The notes below the pieces were generated by a model. The model did no database searches, was not told where the DNA came from, and worked only from the letters and a program-made list of their open reading frames with translations. Shown here in pieces: positions 27,321 through 35,725 of a stretch of 64,000 nt of DNA. The stretch lies in NCBI RefSeq assembly GCF_001070855.1, contig NZ_JVLH01000014.1, positions 62,001 to 126,000 of the forward strand. The letters run 5' to 3'. How positions within the stretch are numbered: the first letter of the stretch is position 1; each line of letters begins with the position of its first letter. Source of the stretch: Trueperella pyogenes (GTDB lineage: Bacteria; Actinomycetota; Actinomycetes; Actinomycetales; Actinomycetaceae). The translations under genes and the position numbers were made by a program.

Positions 27321-28754
27321 ATGAGTGACGAACTGAGCGAAGATTTTGCCCCCGATGCACTAGAGGCCGCAGGCGCTCTGCGTCAATATCCGGATCCCGG
27401 ATATGTTTGGCCCTCAGACCCGCGCACCCTCGCTGCCCTTGAAAAGTGGAGAGACCATAAGGTCGGTGTCATCATCCACTGGGGAATCTTCTCTCACATT
27501 GGGCAAGATGGTTCATGGTCACTGCACCGCCAGCGTTTGGGCGGCTTCACAGATCCGCCTGAAGACTGGACGGGGAGCGATGAGGAATACCACTCCTGGT
27601 ATTGCGATCAGGCTCGTTCCTTCACCGGAGAGGACTTTAACGCCGAGGAATGGGCATCAGCGTGTGCAAAGGCAGGAATGCGCTATCTGGTCTTTACGAC
27701 AAAGCACCACGATGGCTATGCCATGTACGACACCGATTTCTCGAACTTCAAGTCGACCAGTGAAGATGCGGGGCTGGGGCGGGACATTGTCCGCGAGATG
27801 TTCGACGCTTTCCGTGCACACAACATGGAGACAGGTGTTTATTTCTCGAAGGCCGATTGGAACCATCCAGGATATTGGGATCGTGCACGTACGATCACTG
27901 ACCGCTATCACAACTTCGATATTGAGACGCACCGCGCAAAGTGGGATTCCTTCGTTCGATACACCCACAATCAGATCGATGAGCTGCTGCGCAACTATGG
28001 CAAGGTCAACGTGCTGTGGCTTGACGCAGGATGGGTCCGCGAACCCGATGAGCCGATCGATATTGATCAGATAGCCGAGCATGCTCGCGAGCTCCAACCC
28101 GATATTTTGGTCGTGGACCGTGAGGTTCACGGGGTGAATGAAAACTATCGAACTCCCGAGCAGGAAGTCCCCGAGAATATTCGTCTCTACCCTTGGGAAT
28201 CGTGCATCACAATGACTCGTGGCTGGTGCTCGATGCGCCCCGAAGAGCCGATCAAGCCCATGCGCCACATTATCTCCAATCTCTTGGCGATTGTGTCGCG
28301 AGGCGGGAACTACCTGATCGGGATCGGCCCAGATGCTCAAGGACGCATGTCGAGCTGGATTGGGCGAGGCCTCGAGGAGCTTGGTAACTTCCTAGGCGTC
28401 AACGGTGAGGGGATTTACTCAACTCGTCCGTGGCTGGAGATCGACCAGGTGACGGGGGATGACGGGTGGTCGTGGTACACGACGCGGCCCAAGGACGATG
28501 ACCAGCGAGTCTTCTTCTTTGGGATGCCCCCGGCTCCCCTCGCTGACGAGGCCACAGAACTTTCCCTCGAAGAAGCGACTTTTGCCCCTGCTGGCCTTGC
28601 GTCAACGTGGCTTGAGGTTCCCGGGGAAGTTTCCCAGGCGCGAATCCTTGGGAGCGTCGAACCCGTCATCGTTGAGAATCGTGAAGGCTCATCACGCCTC
28701 GTGATTCCACAGACCGATTTGCACTACGCAATCGGACTCGAACTCACCTTCTGA
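27321..28754 (+). CDS. Alpha-L-fucosidase, glycoside hydrolase family 29
   Basis: Removes terminal alpha-linked L-fucose. The 477-residue product has VGVIIHWGIFSHIG near residue 50, YLVFTTKHHDGYAMYDT, GVYFSKADWNHPGY and LWLDAGW, whose Asp (residue 235) is the expected GH29 nucleophile. A C-terminal beta domain follows from about residue 370. No signal peptide, so it is cytoplasmic, working after uptake together with LacZ. It follows the permeases by 18 bases and is the last gene of that unit. Its end overlaps coaA (opposite strand) by 11 bases. Confidence 0.92.
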   Translation: MSDELSEDFAPDALEAAGALRQYPDPGYVWPSDPRTLAALEKWRDHKVGVIIHWGIFSHIGQDGSWSLHRQRLGGFTDPPEDWTGSDEEYHSWYCDQARSFTGEDFNAEEWASACAKAGMRYLVFTTKHHDGYAMYDTDFSNFKSTSEDAGLGRDIVREMFDAFRAHNMETGVYFSKADWNHPGYWDRARTITDRYHNFDIETHRAKWDSFVRYTHNQIDELLRNYGKVNVLWLDAGWVREPDEPIDIDQIAEHARELQPDILVVDREVHGVNENYRTPEQEVPENIRLYPWESCITMTRGWCSMRPEEPIKPMRHIISNLLAIVSRGGNYLIGIGPDAQGRMSSWIGRGLEELGNFLGVNGEGIYSTRPWLEIDQVTGDDGWSWYTTRPKDDDQRVFFFGMPPAPLADEATELSLEEATFAPAGLASTWLEVPGEVSQARILGSVEPVIVENREGSSRLVIPQTDLHYAIGLELTF

Positions 28755-29694
28755 GTCTGAGCGATTCGACGCGGTGATCTGAACCCTTTGTAAAGACCAT
28801 CGTTGCGCGCTCGCGGGTTGGGGCAATGTTCTCCAAGAGGTTCGGGAGGTTAATTTCTTCCCAAATCGAGCGAGCCGTGGCCTCGGCCTGAGCGTCGGTA
28901 AGCGAAGCGTAGGTGCGGAAGAAGGAATCTTCACGAGTAAATGCGGTTTGGCGTAGCGTGAGGAAACGGTCCACGTACCACTGCTCGATGTTCTCTGGTG
29001 AAGCATCAACGTAAATGCTGAAATCGAAGAAGTCGGAGACAGCCACCGGCATCACTCCGGGACCCCACTTGGGGGGTTGGAGGACATTGAGTCCTTCAAC
29101 AATCAGAATGTCGGGGCAATCGACGACGATGCTTTCGCCTTCGACGATGTCATAAACGACATGTGAATAGACGGGTGCTTGGACATTACGCACCCCCGAT
29201 TTCACCGCCGAAAGAAAAGAGATGAGCGCGGGGCGGTCATAGGATTCGGGAAAACCTTTTCGACCAAGCAAGCCTTTGGAGCGGAGCACTGCGTTGGGGA
29301 AAAGAAAACCATCAGTGGTGATCAGGTCGACTCGTGGGGTTTTCTCCCAGCGTGAGAGCAAGAAACGAAGGAGGCGTGAAACGGTTGACTTGCCCACTGC
29401 AACTGATCCGCCGATACCGATGATGAAAGGCACGTGAGTGCGGCACGGACGCATGAGGAAATTTGCTCGTTCCTGCTCAATCCGGCGATGTCCCTCAACG
29501 TAAAGCTGGAGAAGCGCAGTCAAAGGTCGATAGATCGCATCGACCTCGGCAATATCAATGGGATCGCCAAGGGTTGCTAAGCGTGCCAAATCAGAATGCG
29601 TCAGGGGGAGGGGAGTGCGGTCTGCCAGTTTGTCCCACTGGGCGCGCGAATAGAAGTCGAAGGGGGAATCTTCGGAAGTGGTGCTGTCGCTCAC
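28744..29694 (-). CDS. coaA: Type I pantothenate kinase
   Basis: First step of coenzyme A synthesis: pantothenate + ATP to 4'-phosphopantothenate. P-loop GGSVAVGKST, DLITTDGFLFPN, KGFPESYD and VDCPDILIVEGLNVLQ identify CoaA. I chose GTG 29694 (protein MSDSTTSEDS..., 316 residues): CACAAT sits at -13 to -8 and no SD is present, suggesting a leaderless start. A TTG at 29736 with GAGG upstream is the alternative. Convergent with the fucosidase gene. Confidence 0.93.
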   Translation of the reverse strand: MSDSTTSEDSPFDFYSRAQWDKLADRTPLPLTHSDLARLATLGDPIDIAEVDAIYRPLTALLQLYVEGHRRIEQERANFLMRPCRTHVPFIIGIGGSVAVGKSTVSRLLRFLLSRWEKTPRVDLITTDGFLFPNAVLRSKGLLGRKGFPESYDRPALISFLSAVKSGVRNVQAPVYSHVVYDIVEGESIVVDCPDILIVEGLNVLQPPKWGPGVMPVAVSDFFDFSIYVDASPENIEQWYVDRFLTLRQTAFTREDSFFRTYASLTDAQAEATARSIWEEINLPNLLENIAPTRERATMVFTKGSDHRVESLRLRR

Positions 29695-29878
29695 AGTCAA
29701 TATTGTGGCAAGCCCGCGGGAGCTTAAGCCAATCAATGGTCCTCAATCTGAAAAAGTGTTACCTATCGCGCAGGTGAAGAAAGCAACTTTCATCTTGTGC
29801 AATCTCAATCATCTACTAGCCTGAAACAGTTGCATGAACGGTTGTCTGTATTGACATATACGAAAATTGGGAGGTGTC

Positions 29879-30772
29879 ATGATCGACTACTTCATCGCGC
29901 TACTTCCGGCCCTTTTCCTTGGCTTCATGTCCATCGTCCTTGTTGCTCAGGGCGGCGATGATCGACAAAAGACCTTGGGAACTTTGGGAGGCGCCTTCCT
30001 CTTCTCAGCTCTGGCAACCCCCTTCATCGATGTTCATTGGACAACCAAGACCCTACTCATTTCCTTCCTCTCAGGCTTGATCCTTGGATTCGGCCAATAT
30101 CTCCAAATTCTCTGCCTGAAGATTCTCGGTGTTTCACGCACCATGCCGCTGACGACTGCGGGCCAGATTATCTTCATGTGCCTGGGTGGGATCATTCTCT
30201 TCGGTGAGATGAACCATGGTCTTGCACTTGTCTTTGCGCTGAGCTCTATTGCGCTTCTCACCTTGGGCGTTGTCTTCATCTCCAAGACCGAAAAAACAGC
30301 GGAAGCTGCCGAAGAAAACGTTGATTGGAAGCGCGGGACAATTCTTCTGGTGGTGTCAACCACCTGCCTTGTCGCCTACCTGCTGATTGTTCAAGGCTTT
30401 GGTTTGGATGGCCGCTCCGTGATCCTTCCTCAATCGGTCGGTTACTTCCTTGTCGCTCTCATCGCAACGATTCCTGCGCTTTCGCCTCAACTTGGCAAGG
30501 AAGACAATCGCTGGAGTCTACTTACTCTTCGCCAACTGATCCCCGGCATGATGTGGGGTGCGGCAATCCTGCTGACGCAGATTTCCTCGGCACGTTTGGG
30601 CGTCGCAGTTGCCTTCCCCCTGTCGCAGATGGGCGTCATTATTCAGACTTTTGGTGGGATCTTGATCCTCCACGAGACGCGCACGCGTCGCGAGATGCGA
30701 TGGACGATCATTGGCGTTGTCATCATGGTCATCGGTGTCATCATGGTGGGCGTTGCTCGCTCATTCAGCTAG
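29879..30772 (+). CDS. GRP-family sugar uptake protein (GlcU/RbsU-like)
   Basis: A 297-residue membrane protein with about ten hydrophobic segments in two repeats, matching the drug/metabolite-superfamily GRP transporters: IALLPALFLGFMSIVL at the start, GFGQYLQILCLKILGVSRTMPLTT (in parts) and a second-half partner ISSARLGVAVAFPLSQMGVIIQT. Likely takes up glucose or ribose by proton symport; the substrate is uncertain. Start ATG 29879 follows GGGAGG. The family is best known from Firmicutes. Stands alone between coaA and nnrD. Confidence 0.8.
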   Translation: MIDYFIALLPALFLGFMSIVLVAQGGDDRQKTLGTLGGAFLFSALATPFIDVHWTTKTLLISFLSGLILGFGQYLQILCLKILGVSRTMPLTTAGQIIFMCLGGIILFGEMNHGLALVFALSSIALLTLGVVFISKTEKTAEAAEENVDWKRGTILLVVSTTCLVAYLLIVQGFGLDGRSVILPQSVGYFLVALIATIPALSPQLGKEDNRWSLLTLRQLIPGMMWGAAILLTQISSARLGVAVAFPLSQMGVIIQTFGGILILHETRTRREMRWTIIGVVIMVIGVIMVGVARSFS

Positions 30773-30821
30773 ACCGCGCTTGCGCCAGATGTCCCCATTG
30801 ATCACGTGAAACAATGGGGGT

Positions 30822-31742
30822 ATGGCTGAGCAGATCCCTTTCTTTGATCCCCAAAGTGCGCGTGAGTTTCTTTTCGCGCCTTCCGCTGATGAGGATAAGT
30901 ATCGCCGAGGCGTTGTGGGCGTTGTAGCGGGATCTGATACCTATCCGGGGGCTGGGCTGCTGACAACCTTTGCTGCCTCGAACACCGGCGTGGGCATGGT
31001 TCGTCTGAATTCGACCCGCCGGGTAGAAGATCTGGTTCTCCACTACGCTCCCGGTGTTGTGACCGTGGGCGGTCGAATCCAAAGTGGAGTGATTGGTCCG
31101 GGATGTACGAATGAGCGCTACGAGGATTGCCGTGAACTCGCGCAATTCTGTATCGACTCCAAGCTTCCTCTGGTGATTGATGCGGGCGCGCTTGACTTAG
31201 TTAAAGGCCTTCGTGACTATGCGGATGCGCAGTCACGTTCCCTTTCGCGCGCTATTCTCACCCCTCATCACGGCGAGGCTGCGCGCCTTCTCACCCAGTT
31301 GGGTAGTCCGCGTTCTCGCGCAGATATTGATGCTGATCCTGCTGCTTCGGCCAATGAGCTCGCCTTGCTCACGGGCGCCGTTATCCTTCTGAAAAGCTCG
31401 ACTACTGTCTGCTCATATCTCCATCATGACCAGGGGAGCCGGACTCAAGAAATCGTCTCGATTCTTCAAGAAAACCCCTGGGCTGGGGTCGCAGGTAGTG
31501 GTGATGTGCTTGCCGGGGCGGTCGCGGGGATCGCTGCGGGGTTCCAGGCGCGAGCTGAGCGCCGGCAGGGGAACCCGTCGATTTCCGAGGCCGAATGCGC
31601 AACCCTTGCGAGCCTTGGAGCGTGGGTGCATGCCCAAGCGGCCTTCCGGGCAGGCGTGGGTTCGCAAGGTCATGTACATCCCATTCAAGCCATTGATATT
31701 GCCCGTGCTCTTCCAGAAATCATCGGCGAACTGTGTTCCTAG
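30822..31742 (+). CDS. nnrD: ADP-dependent (S)-NAD(P)H-hydrate dehydratase
   Basis: Repairs hydrated NAD(P)H. The 306-residue product is the ribokinase-like NnrD domain: RRGVVGVVAGSDTYPGAGLL, LVIDAGALDLV, AILTPHHGEAARL and the catalytic NPWAGVAGSGDVLAGAVAG. The NnrE epimerase domain usually fused at the N-terminus is missing, so the epimerase must be separate or absent. alr follows 25 bases downstream. Confidence 0.92.
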   Translation: MAEQIPFFDPQSAREFLFAPSADEDKYRRGVVGVVAGSDTYPGAGLLTTFAASNTGVGMVRLNSTRRVEDLVLHYAPGVVTVGGRIQSGVIGPGCTNERYEDCRELAQFCIDSKLPLVIDAGALDLVKGLRDYADAQSRSLSRAILTPHHGEAARLLTQLGSPRSRADIDADPAASANELALLTGAVILLKSSTTVCSYLHHDQGSRTQEIVSILQENPWAGVAGSGDVLAGAVAGIAAGFQARAERRQGNPSISEAECATLASLGAWVHAQAAFRAGVGSQGHVHPIQAIDIARALPEIIGELCS

Positions 31743-31755
31743 TCGCCGAGGGTGC

Positions 31756-31761
31756 GATACT
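31756..31761 (+). promoter_or_regulatory. Leaderless -10 element of alr
   Basis: GATACT occupies -12 to -7 relative to the GTG at 31768 and there is no usable Shine-Dalgarno spacing (GGGGA directly abuts GTG). This suggests a transcript starting at the start codon, although read-through from nnrD is also possible. Confidence 0.45.
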
Positions 31762-31767
31762 TGGGGA

Positions 31768-33006
31768 GTGGAAACTTCCAAACGTGGATGCGGATACCCT
31801 TCGGTAGCATCCGTTGATCTTGCAGCATTCGCGCATAATCTTGCCCATTTGCGAACCTGCGCCCCGTCTTCTCTGCAGATGGCGATCATTAAGGCTGATG
31901 CCTACGGACATGGTTTGCTTCCCCTTGCCCAAGCTGCCCTGGGTGCTGGAGCCGATTGGCTGGGGGTCGCTCAATTAGCCGAGGCCTTCGAGCTGCGTGT
32001 TGGCCTCGATAACGCGGGGATTGCGCGTGATAGCGCACCGATCCTGGCATGGATTTCCACCGCTGGAAGTGATTTCGAATCCGCAATCCGCGCAGATATT
32101 GACCTGTCTGTGTCCTGGACGTGGGTTCTAGATGAGGTCTGTGCAGCGGCACGTCGCTGTGGGCACCCCGCCAGAATTCACGTCAAGGTCGACACGGGGA
32201 TGTCACGTGCGGGTTCAACCTTGGCCGATCTGCCGGAGCTCGCCCAAGCTGTACGAACCGCAGAAGATGCTGGACTTGTCCAGGTTATTGGCGCTTGGAG
32301 TCACCTTTCACGAGCAGATGATCCCAGCGTGGCCGGCGAAGAATCTACACGCCGGCACCGTCAGATTTTTGAAGAGGGGCTGAGCATCCTCGCCGAAGCA
32401 GGAGTGCGTCCGCAGATTCGCCACCTTGCTGCAACCTCGGGAATTTTGTGGCACCCGGAAACCCACTACGACATGGTTCGCGCGGGGATCGGAATGTATG
32501 GGCTTTCCCCAGATCCTTCAGTCGCAAGTGCTCAGGAACTGGGACTGACACCCGTGATGACGCTGAGCGCTCCACTTACGTCAGTGAAGGTCATCGAAGA
32601 AGGGACCCCGGCCTCGTACGGAGGAACCTGGCAGGCCCCAAGCCGTCGTTGGGTGGGTTTGGTCCCACTGGGATACGGAGATGGGATCCTGCGAGCGGCT
32701 TCCAATGGCGCGCCGGTTGCTGTTGAAACTGATTCAGGTCTGGTGAAGGCGCAGGTCGTTGGCCGAATCTGCATGGACCAATTCATCATTGACCTGGGGC
32801 CCGCTGAAGGGCAGGAAGGCACAGCTACGCAAAACAGTGGTAGTGCGCCCGCAAAGGTAGGAGATCAAGCCATTCTTTTCGGTGACCCGGCCAGGGGATA
32901 CCCGATCGCAGATGAGTGGGCCGCGCATGCGGGCACAATCAACTATGAGGTCATTACTCGTTTGGGAGAGCGCATCCCCAGGCAGTACGTGAACGAAGAG
33001 GAATAA
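31768..33006 (+). CDS. alr: Alanine racemase
   Basis: Makes D-alanine for peptidoglycan with pyridoxal phosphate. The PLP Lys is in MAIIKADAYGHG (near residue 38-49), VDTGMSRAG and RAGIGMYGL follow, and the second catalytic Tyr lies in a C-terminal region with VGRICMDQF. I set the start at GTG 31768 (412 residues). The frame is open back to 31426 inside nnrD, but that extension lacks alanine racemase sequence. Overlaps tsaE (TAATG). Confidence 0.94.
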   Translation: METSKRGCGYPSVASVDLAAFAHNLAHLRTCAPSSLQMAIIKADAYGHGLLPLAQAALGAGADWLGVAQLAEAFELRVGLDNAGIARDSAPILAWISTAGSDFESAIRADIDLSVSWTWVLDEVCAAARRCGHPARIHVKVDTGMSRAGSTLADLPELAQAVRTAEDAGLVQVIGAWSHLSRADDPSVAGEESTRRHRQIFEEGLSILAEAGVRPQIRHLAATSGILWHPETHYDMVRAGIGMYGLSPDPSVASAQELGLTPVMTLSAPLTSVKVIEEGTPASYGGTWQAPSRRWVGLVPLGYGDGILRAASNGAPVAVETDSGLVKAQVVGRICMDQFIIDLGPAEGQEGTATQNSGSAPAKVGDQAILFGDPARGYPIADEWAAHAGTINYEVITRLGERIPRQYVNEEE

Positions 33007-33554
33007 TGACGCAGATACAGAAGTACAGCTATCGTGTGAGCGATGCGGAGCAGACTCGCGAGTTAGGTGAACAGCTTGCGCATCACTTACGCGCGGGCGA
33101 CCTTATCATGCTCCGAGGCGGTTTGGGCGCCGGTAAGACTACCTTCACTCAGGGAATTGGTCGCGGCCTTCAGGTTCGAGGGACAGTTGCCTCACCGACC
33201 TTTATTGTCGCGCGTGTTCACCCCTCGCTGGTCGGAGGCCCCGATCTTATCCATGCTGATGCCTATCGAATTCGCGACCTCGATGATCTGGAGACTCTCG
33301 ATCTGGATTCAACTATTGATCAGGCCGTGACAGTTGTTGAATGGGGTGAGGGTAAGACCGAAGCCATGAGTGATGCGCGCCTTGAAATCGAGGTGCGGCG
33401 CGCGAGCGGGGGAGAAGCTACACGTGACGGTGATGTTGTAGACCTCGAGAGCATGGATGACGGTCAACGTATCATCGCATTTACGCCCTACTCGCATCGC
33501 TGGGACGGTGTCTTTGATGACCTTGCACCACAGTTACGTGCGAGTGTGGAATAG
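33006..33554 (+). CDS. tsaE: tRNA t6A biosynthesis ATPase TsaE
   Basis: Works with TsaB and TsaD to add threonylcarbamoyl to A37 of tRNAs. P-loop GGLGAGKTTFTQGIG near residue 38, VASPTFIV and HADAYRI are family hallmarks; EWGEG follows. 182 residues, with a C-terminal part longer than the 150-residue norm. ATG overlaps the alr stop. Confidence 0.94.
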   Translation: MTQIQKYSYRVSDAEQTRELGEQLAHHLRAGDLIMLRGGLGAGKTTFTQGIGRGLQVRGTVASPTFIVARVHPSLVGGPDLIHADAYRIRDLDDLETLDLDSTIDQAVTVVEWGEGKTEAMSDARLEIEVRRASGGEATRDGDVVDLESMDDGQRIIAFTPYSHRWDGVFDDLAPQLRASVE

Positions 33555-33557
33555 GAT
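33552..33557 (+). promoter_or_regulatory. Possible internal leaderless -10 of tsaB
   Basis: TAGGAT lies at -12 to -7 of the tsaB ATG (33564), overlapping the tsaE stop. It could give an internal leaderless start within the alr-tsaE-tsaB-rimI unit. Evidence is spacing only. Confidence 0.35.
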
Positions 33558-33563
33558 CGACTT

Positions 33564-34259
33564 ATGACCGAATTGTGCATTGATACCTCCGGAGCAACTG
33601 CAGTAACCGTCGTCGATGACGGAAAGATACTGGGGAGCTCGAGGAATGAGTCGGGTCGTCATCACGCGGAATCGATTACCCCCTGCGTCCTTGAAGCCCT
33701 TGAAGAGGCCGGTTTGCCGACCGACGTTGCAAAGGCCGGTCTTGACGCTGTGTGCGTAGGCACCGGTCCGGCCCCCTTCACCGGTCTGCGCGCCGGACTT
33801 GTTTCAGCACGTGTCTTCGGCAAGGCGGCGGGGATTCCGGTCTACGGCATCTGCTCTTTGGACGTTATCGCCCGTGCTGCTTTGGATCGCTTGTCTCCCG
33901 ACACTCATGTGTATGCATTGACCGATGCTCGCCGTAAGGAACTGTATTGGGGACATTACCTTGCAGAAGGCCCCGATGATGTTCGTTTGCTTGGACGTCT
34001 TGAGGTTGGCTACGCGCGTACCTTGAGCAGTGCCTTGCGTGAACAAGAAGGGCTGCTGGTTTCTGATGCGCCGATCCCGGCGCACAGCGTCGATGAACTT
34101 GCCGGCGCAGAGATGGGACCGGTTCTTCCCCTAGATCCTTCAGTGATGGTTCGCATTGTCCGCGCGCGCTTGGCTCGCGGAGGAGAGGACCGCTTGGGTA
34201 CCGAACCCTTGTATCTGCGTCGCCCCGATATTCATGGGCAAGCGCCGGAGCGCATGTGA
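33564..34259 (+). CDS. tsaB: tRNA t6A biosynthesis protein TsaB
   Basis: Pseudo-kinase-like partner of TsaD. MTELCIDTSGATAVTVVDDG, GRHHAESITP and the GTGPAPFTGLRAGL motif near residue 70-85 are typical; ALTDARRKELYW also fits. 231 residues, normal length. rimI starts inside its stop codon region (GTG at 34256). Confidence 0.94.
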   Translation: MTELCIDTSGATAVTVVDDGKILGSSRNESGRHHAESITPCVLEALEEAGLPTDVAKAGLDAVCVGTGPAPFTGLRAGLVSARVFGKAAGIPVYGICSLDVIARAALDRLSPDTHVYALTDARRKELYWGHYLAEGPDDVRLLGRLEVGYARTLSSALREQEGLLVSDAPIPAHSVDELAGAEMGPVLPLDPSVMVRIVRARLARGGEDRLGTEPLYLRRPDIHGQAPERM

Positions 34260-34801
34260 GCACAGCAGATCCCAGTGCCCTCGCCCAAGGCGCTAAGGAA
34301 ACGCTAAGCGCTTGCGCGCACAGGCTCGCCCAGACCTCGGGAGGAAAGCTTGTCGTGCTGGGTCCGCAGGACTGGCATGCGGTTATTGCACTGGAACAGG
34401 CGATTTTCCCCGAGGATCCGTGGACACCTGGGATGGTTGCCGAGGAACTCTCCTCGGGGTTGAGCGTCTACTTTGGCGTGTGCGCCGATGCTCCCCATGG
34501 TGAACTTCCTGTGTTGTGCGGCTATGCGGGTGTCAAGGTTGGCCTCGATAGCGACGTAATGACTATGGGGGTTCTTCCCGATTTCCGAGGCCGTGGCTTG
34601 GGTCGCGCGCTGATGGACGCTTTGCTTGAGCTTGCCCGTCAGCGGGGGAGCGAACGAGTTTTCCTGGAAGTGCGCGCGTCCAATACCCCAGCGATCACAC
34701 TGTACGAGCAATCAGGTTTTGAACGTATCGGTGTGACCAAGGCATATTTCCGAAACCCGCGTGAAGACGCGGTAAACATGCGTCTTGTTTTCGGCGCATG
34801 A
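34256..34801 (+). CDS. rimI: GNAT N-acetyltransferase RimI
   Basis: Acetylates N-termini of ribosomal proteins in characterised relatives. The GNAT core has EQAIFPEDPWTPGMVAEEL, VLPDFRGRGLGRALMDALLELA (acetyl-CoA loop) and VFLEVRASNTPAITLYEQSGFERIG (in parts). 181 residues with an extra N-terminal segment of about 30 residues. GTG start overlaps tsaB, so they are coupled. In the usual actinobacterial order tsaD comes next; here sdhCAB intervenes. Confidence 0.92.
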   Translation: MSTADPSALAQGAKETLSACAHRLAQTSGGKLVVLGPQDWHAVIALEQAIFPEDPWTPGMVAEELSSGLSVYFGVCADAPHGELPVLCGYAGVKVGLDSDVMTMGVLPDFRGRGLGRALMDALLELARQRGSERVFLEVRASNTPAITLYEQSGFERIGVTKAYFRNPREDAVNMRLVFGA

Positions 34802-34897
34802 AAATACGAAAAATTATGTTGCCCTAATACGGTGTTTTCTGACAGATTTTGTCGACTTTGTGACGCATTTTTACCGGGCTTCTCTGCGCTGTTATTT

Positions 34898-34917
34898 CCC
34901 TGAAAAATCAGGGTTTT
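34898..34917 (+). terminator. Rho-independent terminator after rimI
   Basis: CCCTGA pairs with TCAGGG around AAAA, followed by TTTT. It lies about 100 bases past rimI in the 207-base gap before sdhC. The AT-rich sequence around it and the bases up to 35008 probably include the sdhC promoter. Confidence 0.6.
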
Positions 34918-35008
34918 GTGGAAGACTTATCTGACGCTGTGAGCAGATCGGGTGCGCGCGGGCCAGCAGTCCTACGGAAATGACACTCCTTCAGCTTAGG
35001 CTTGAGTC

Positions 35009-35710
35009 ATGGCCACAAAAACTGTCGCAACTCGCAAGCGTCGCGCATGGACTACGACCGTTTTCGTCAAGCAGCTTATGGCGATCTCCGGCATCGTGTT
35101 CGTGCTCTTCCTTCTTTTCCACTCCTACGGCAACCTCAAGATGTTCTTGGGGCAAGAAGCCTACGATCACTACGCACACTGGCTGAAAGAAGAAGCCTTT
35201 GTGCCGATCTTCCCTCACGGTGGGTTTATCTGGGTATTCCGCGCAGCCATGGTTCTCATGCTGGTGATCCACATTTGGGCAGCAGCAGTGACTTGGAAGC
35301 GCTCACGCCGCGCACGTCGCAGTGCGTACGTCGTCAAGCGCAGTGCAGCTGATGCTTATGCAGCTCGCACTATGCGTATGACCGGTGTTCTGCTCTTCTT
35401 CCTCATCGTCTTCCACATCCTGCACTTCACCACGGGAACCATCCGTACCGGATTCGTCGCAGACTCCACTCCTTATGAGCGCATGGTCGCGACCTTCCAG
35501 AATCCCTTGATGGTTGTTGTCTACCTGATCTTCATTGGTCTGGCAGCACTCCACGTTTCTCACGGTTTCTGGTCGGCATTCCAATCTCTGGGTTGGGTCC
35601 GCGGTGGAACCCGCAAGTTCATGGAAGTTCTCTCCGGCTTGGTCGGTGCACTGATCTTCCTGATGTTCGCGCTTCCCCCGCTGGCGATCGTTGCCGGTTA
35701 CATCTCCTGA
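35009..35710 (+). CDS. sdhC: Succinate dehydrogenase cytochrome b subunit
   Basis: Membrane anchor and quinone-reacting subunit, 233 residues, five predicted membrane segments, as in the fused single-subunit anchor of actinobacterial/epsilon-type SdhCAB (menaquinone-linked). Conserved His residues occur in LFHSYGNL, MVLVIHIW-like and LIVFHILHFTTG segments and are candidate haem ligands. First gene of sdhCAB; sdhA follows by 15 bases. Confidence 0.92.
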   Translation: MATKTVATRKRRAWTTTVFVKQLMAISGIVFVLFLLFHSYGNLKMFLGQEAYDHYAHWLKEEAFVPIFPHGGFIWVFRAAMVLMLVIHIWAAAVTWKRSRRARRSAYVVKRSAADAYAARTMRMTGVLLFFLIVFHILHFTTGTIRTGFVADSTPYERMVATFQNPLMVVVYLIFIGLAALHVSHGFWSAFQSLGWVRGGTRKFMEVLSGLVGALIFLMFALPPLAIVAGYIS

Positions 35711-35725
35711 CAAGGATATTGAGAC

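Noticed and set aside
31426-31767. Long upstream extension of the alr frame over the end of nnrD
   Set aside because: The 114 extra residues show no alanine racemase sequence and overlap nnrD, whose own frame is convincing; GTG 31768 gives the normal length.
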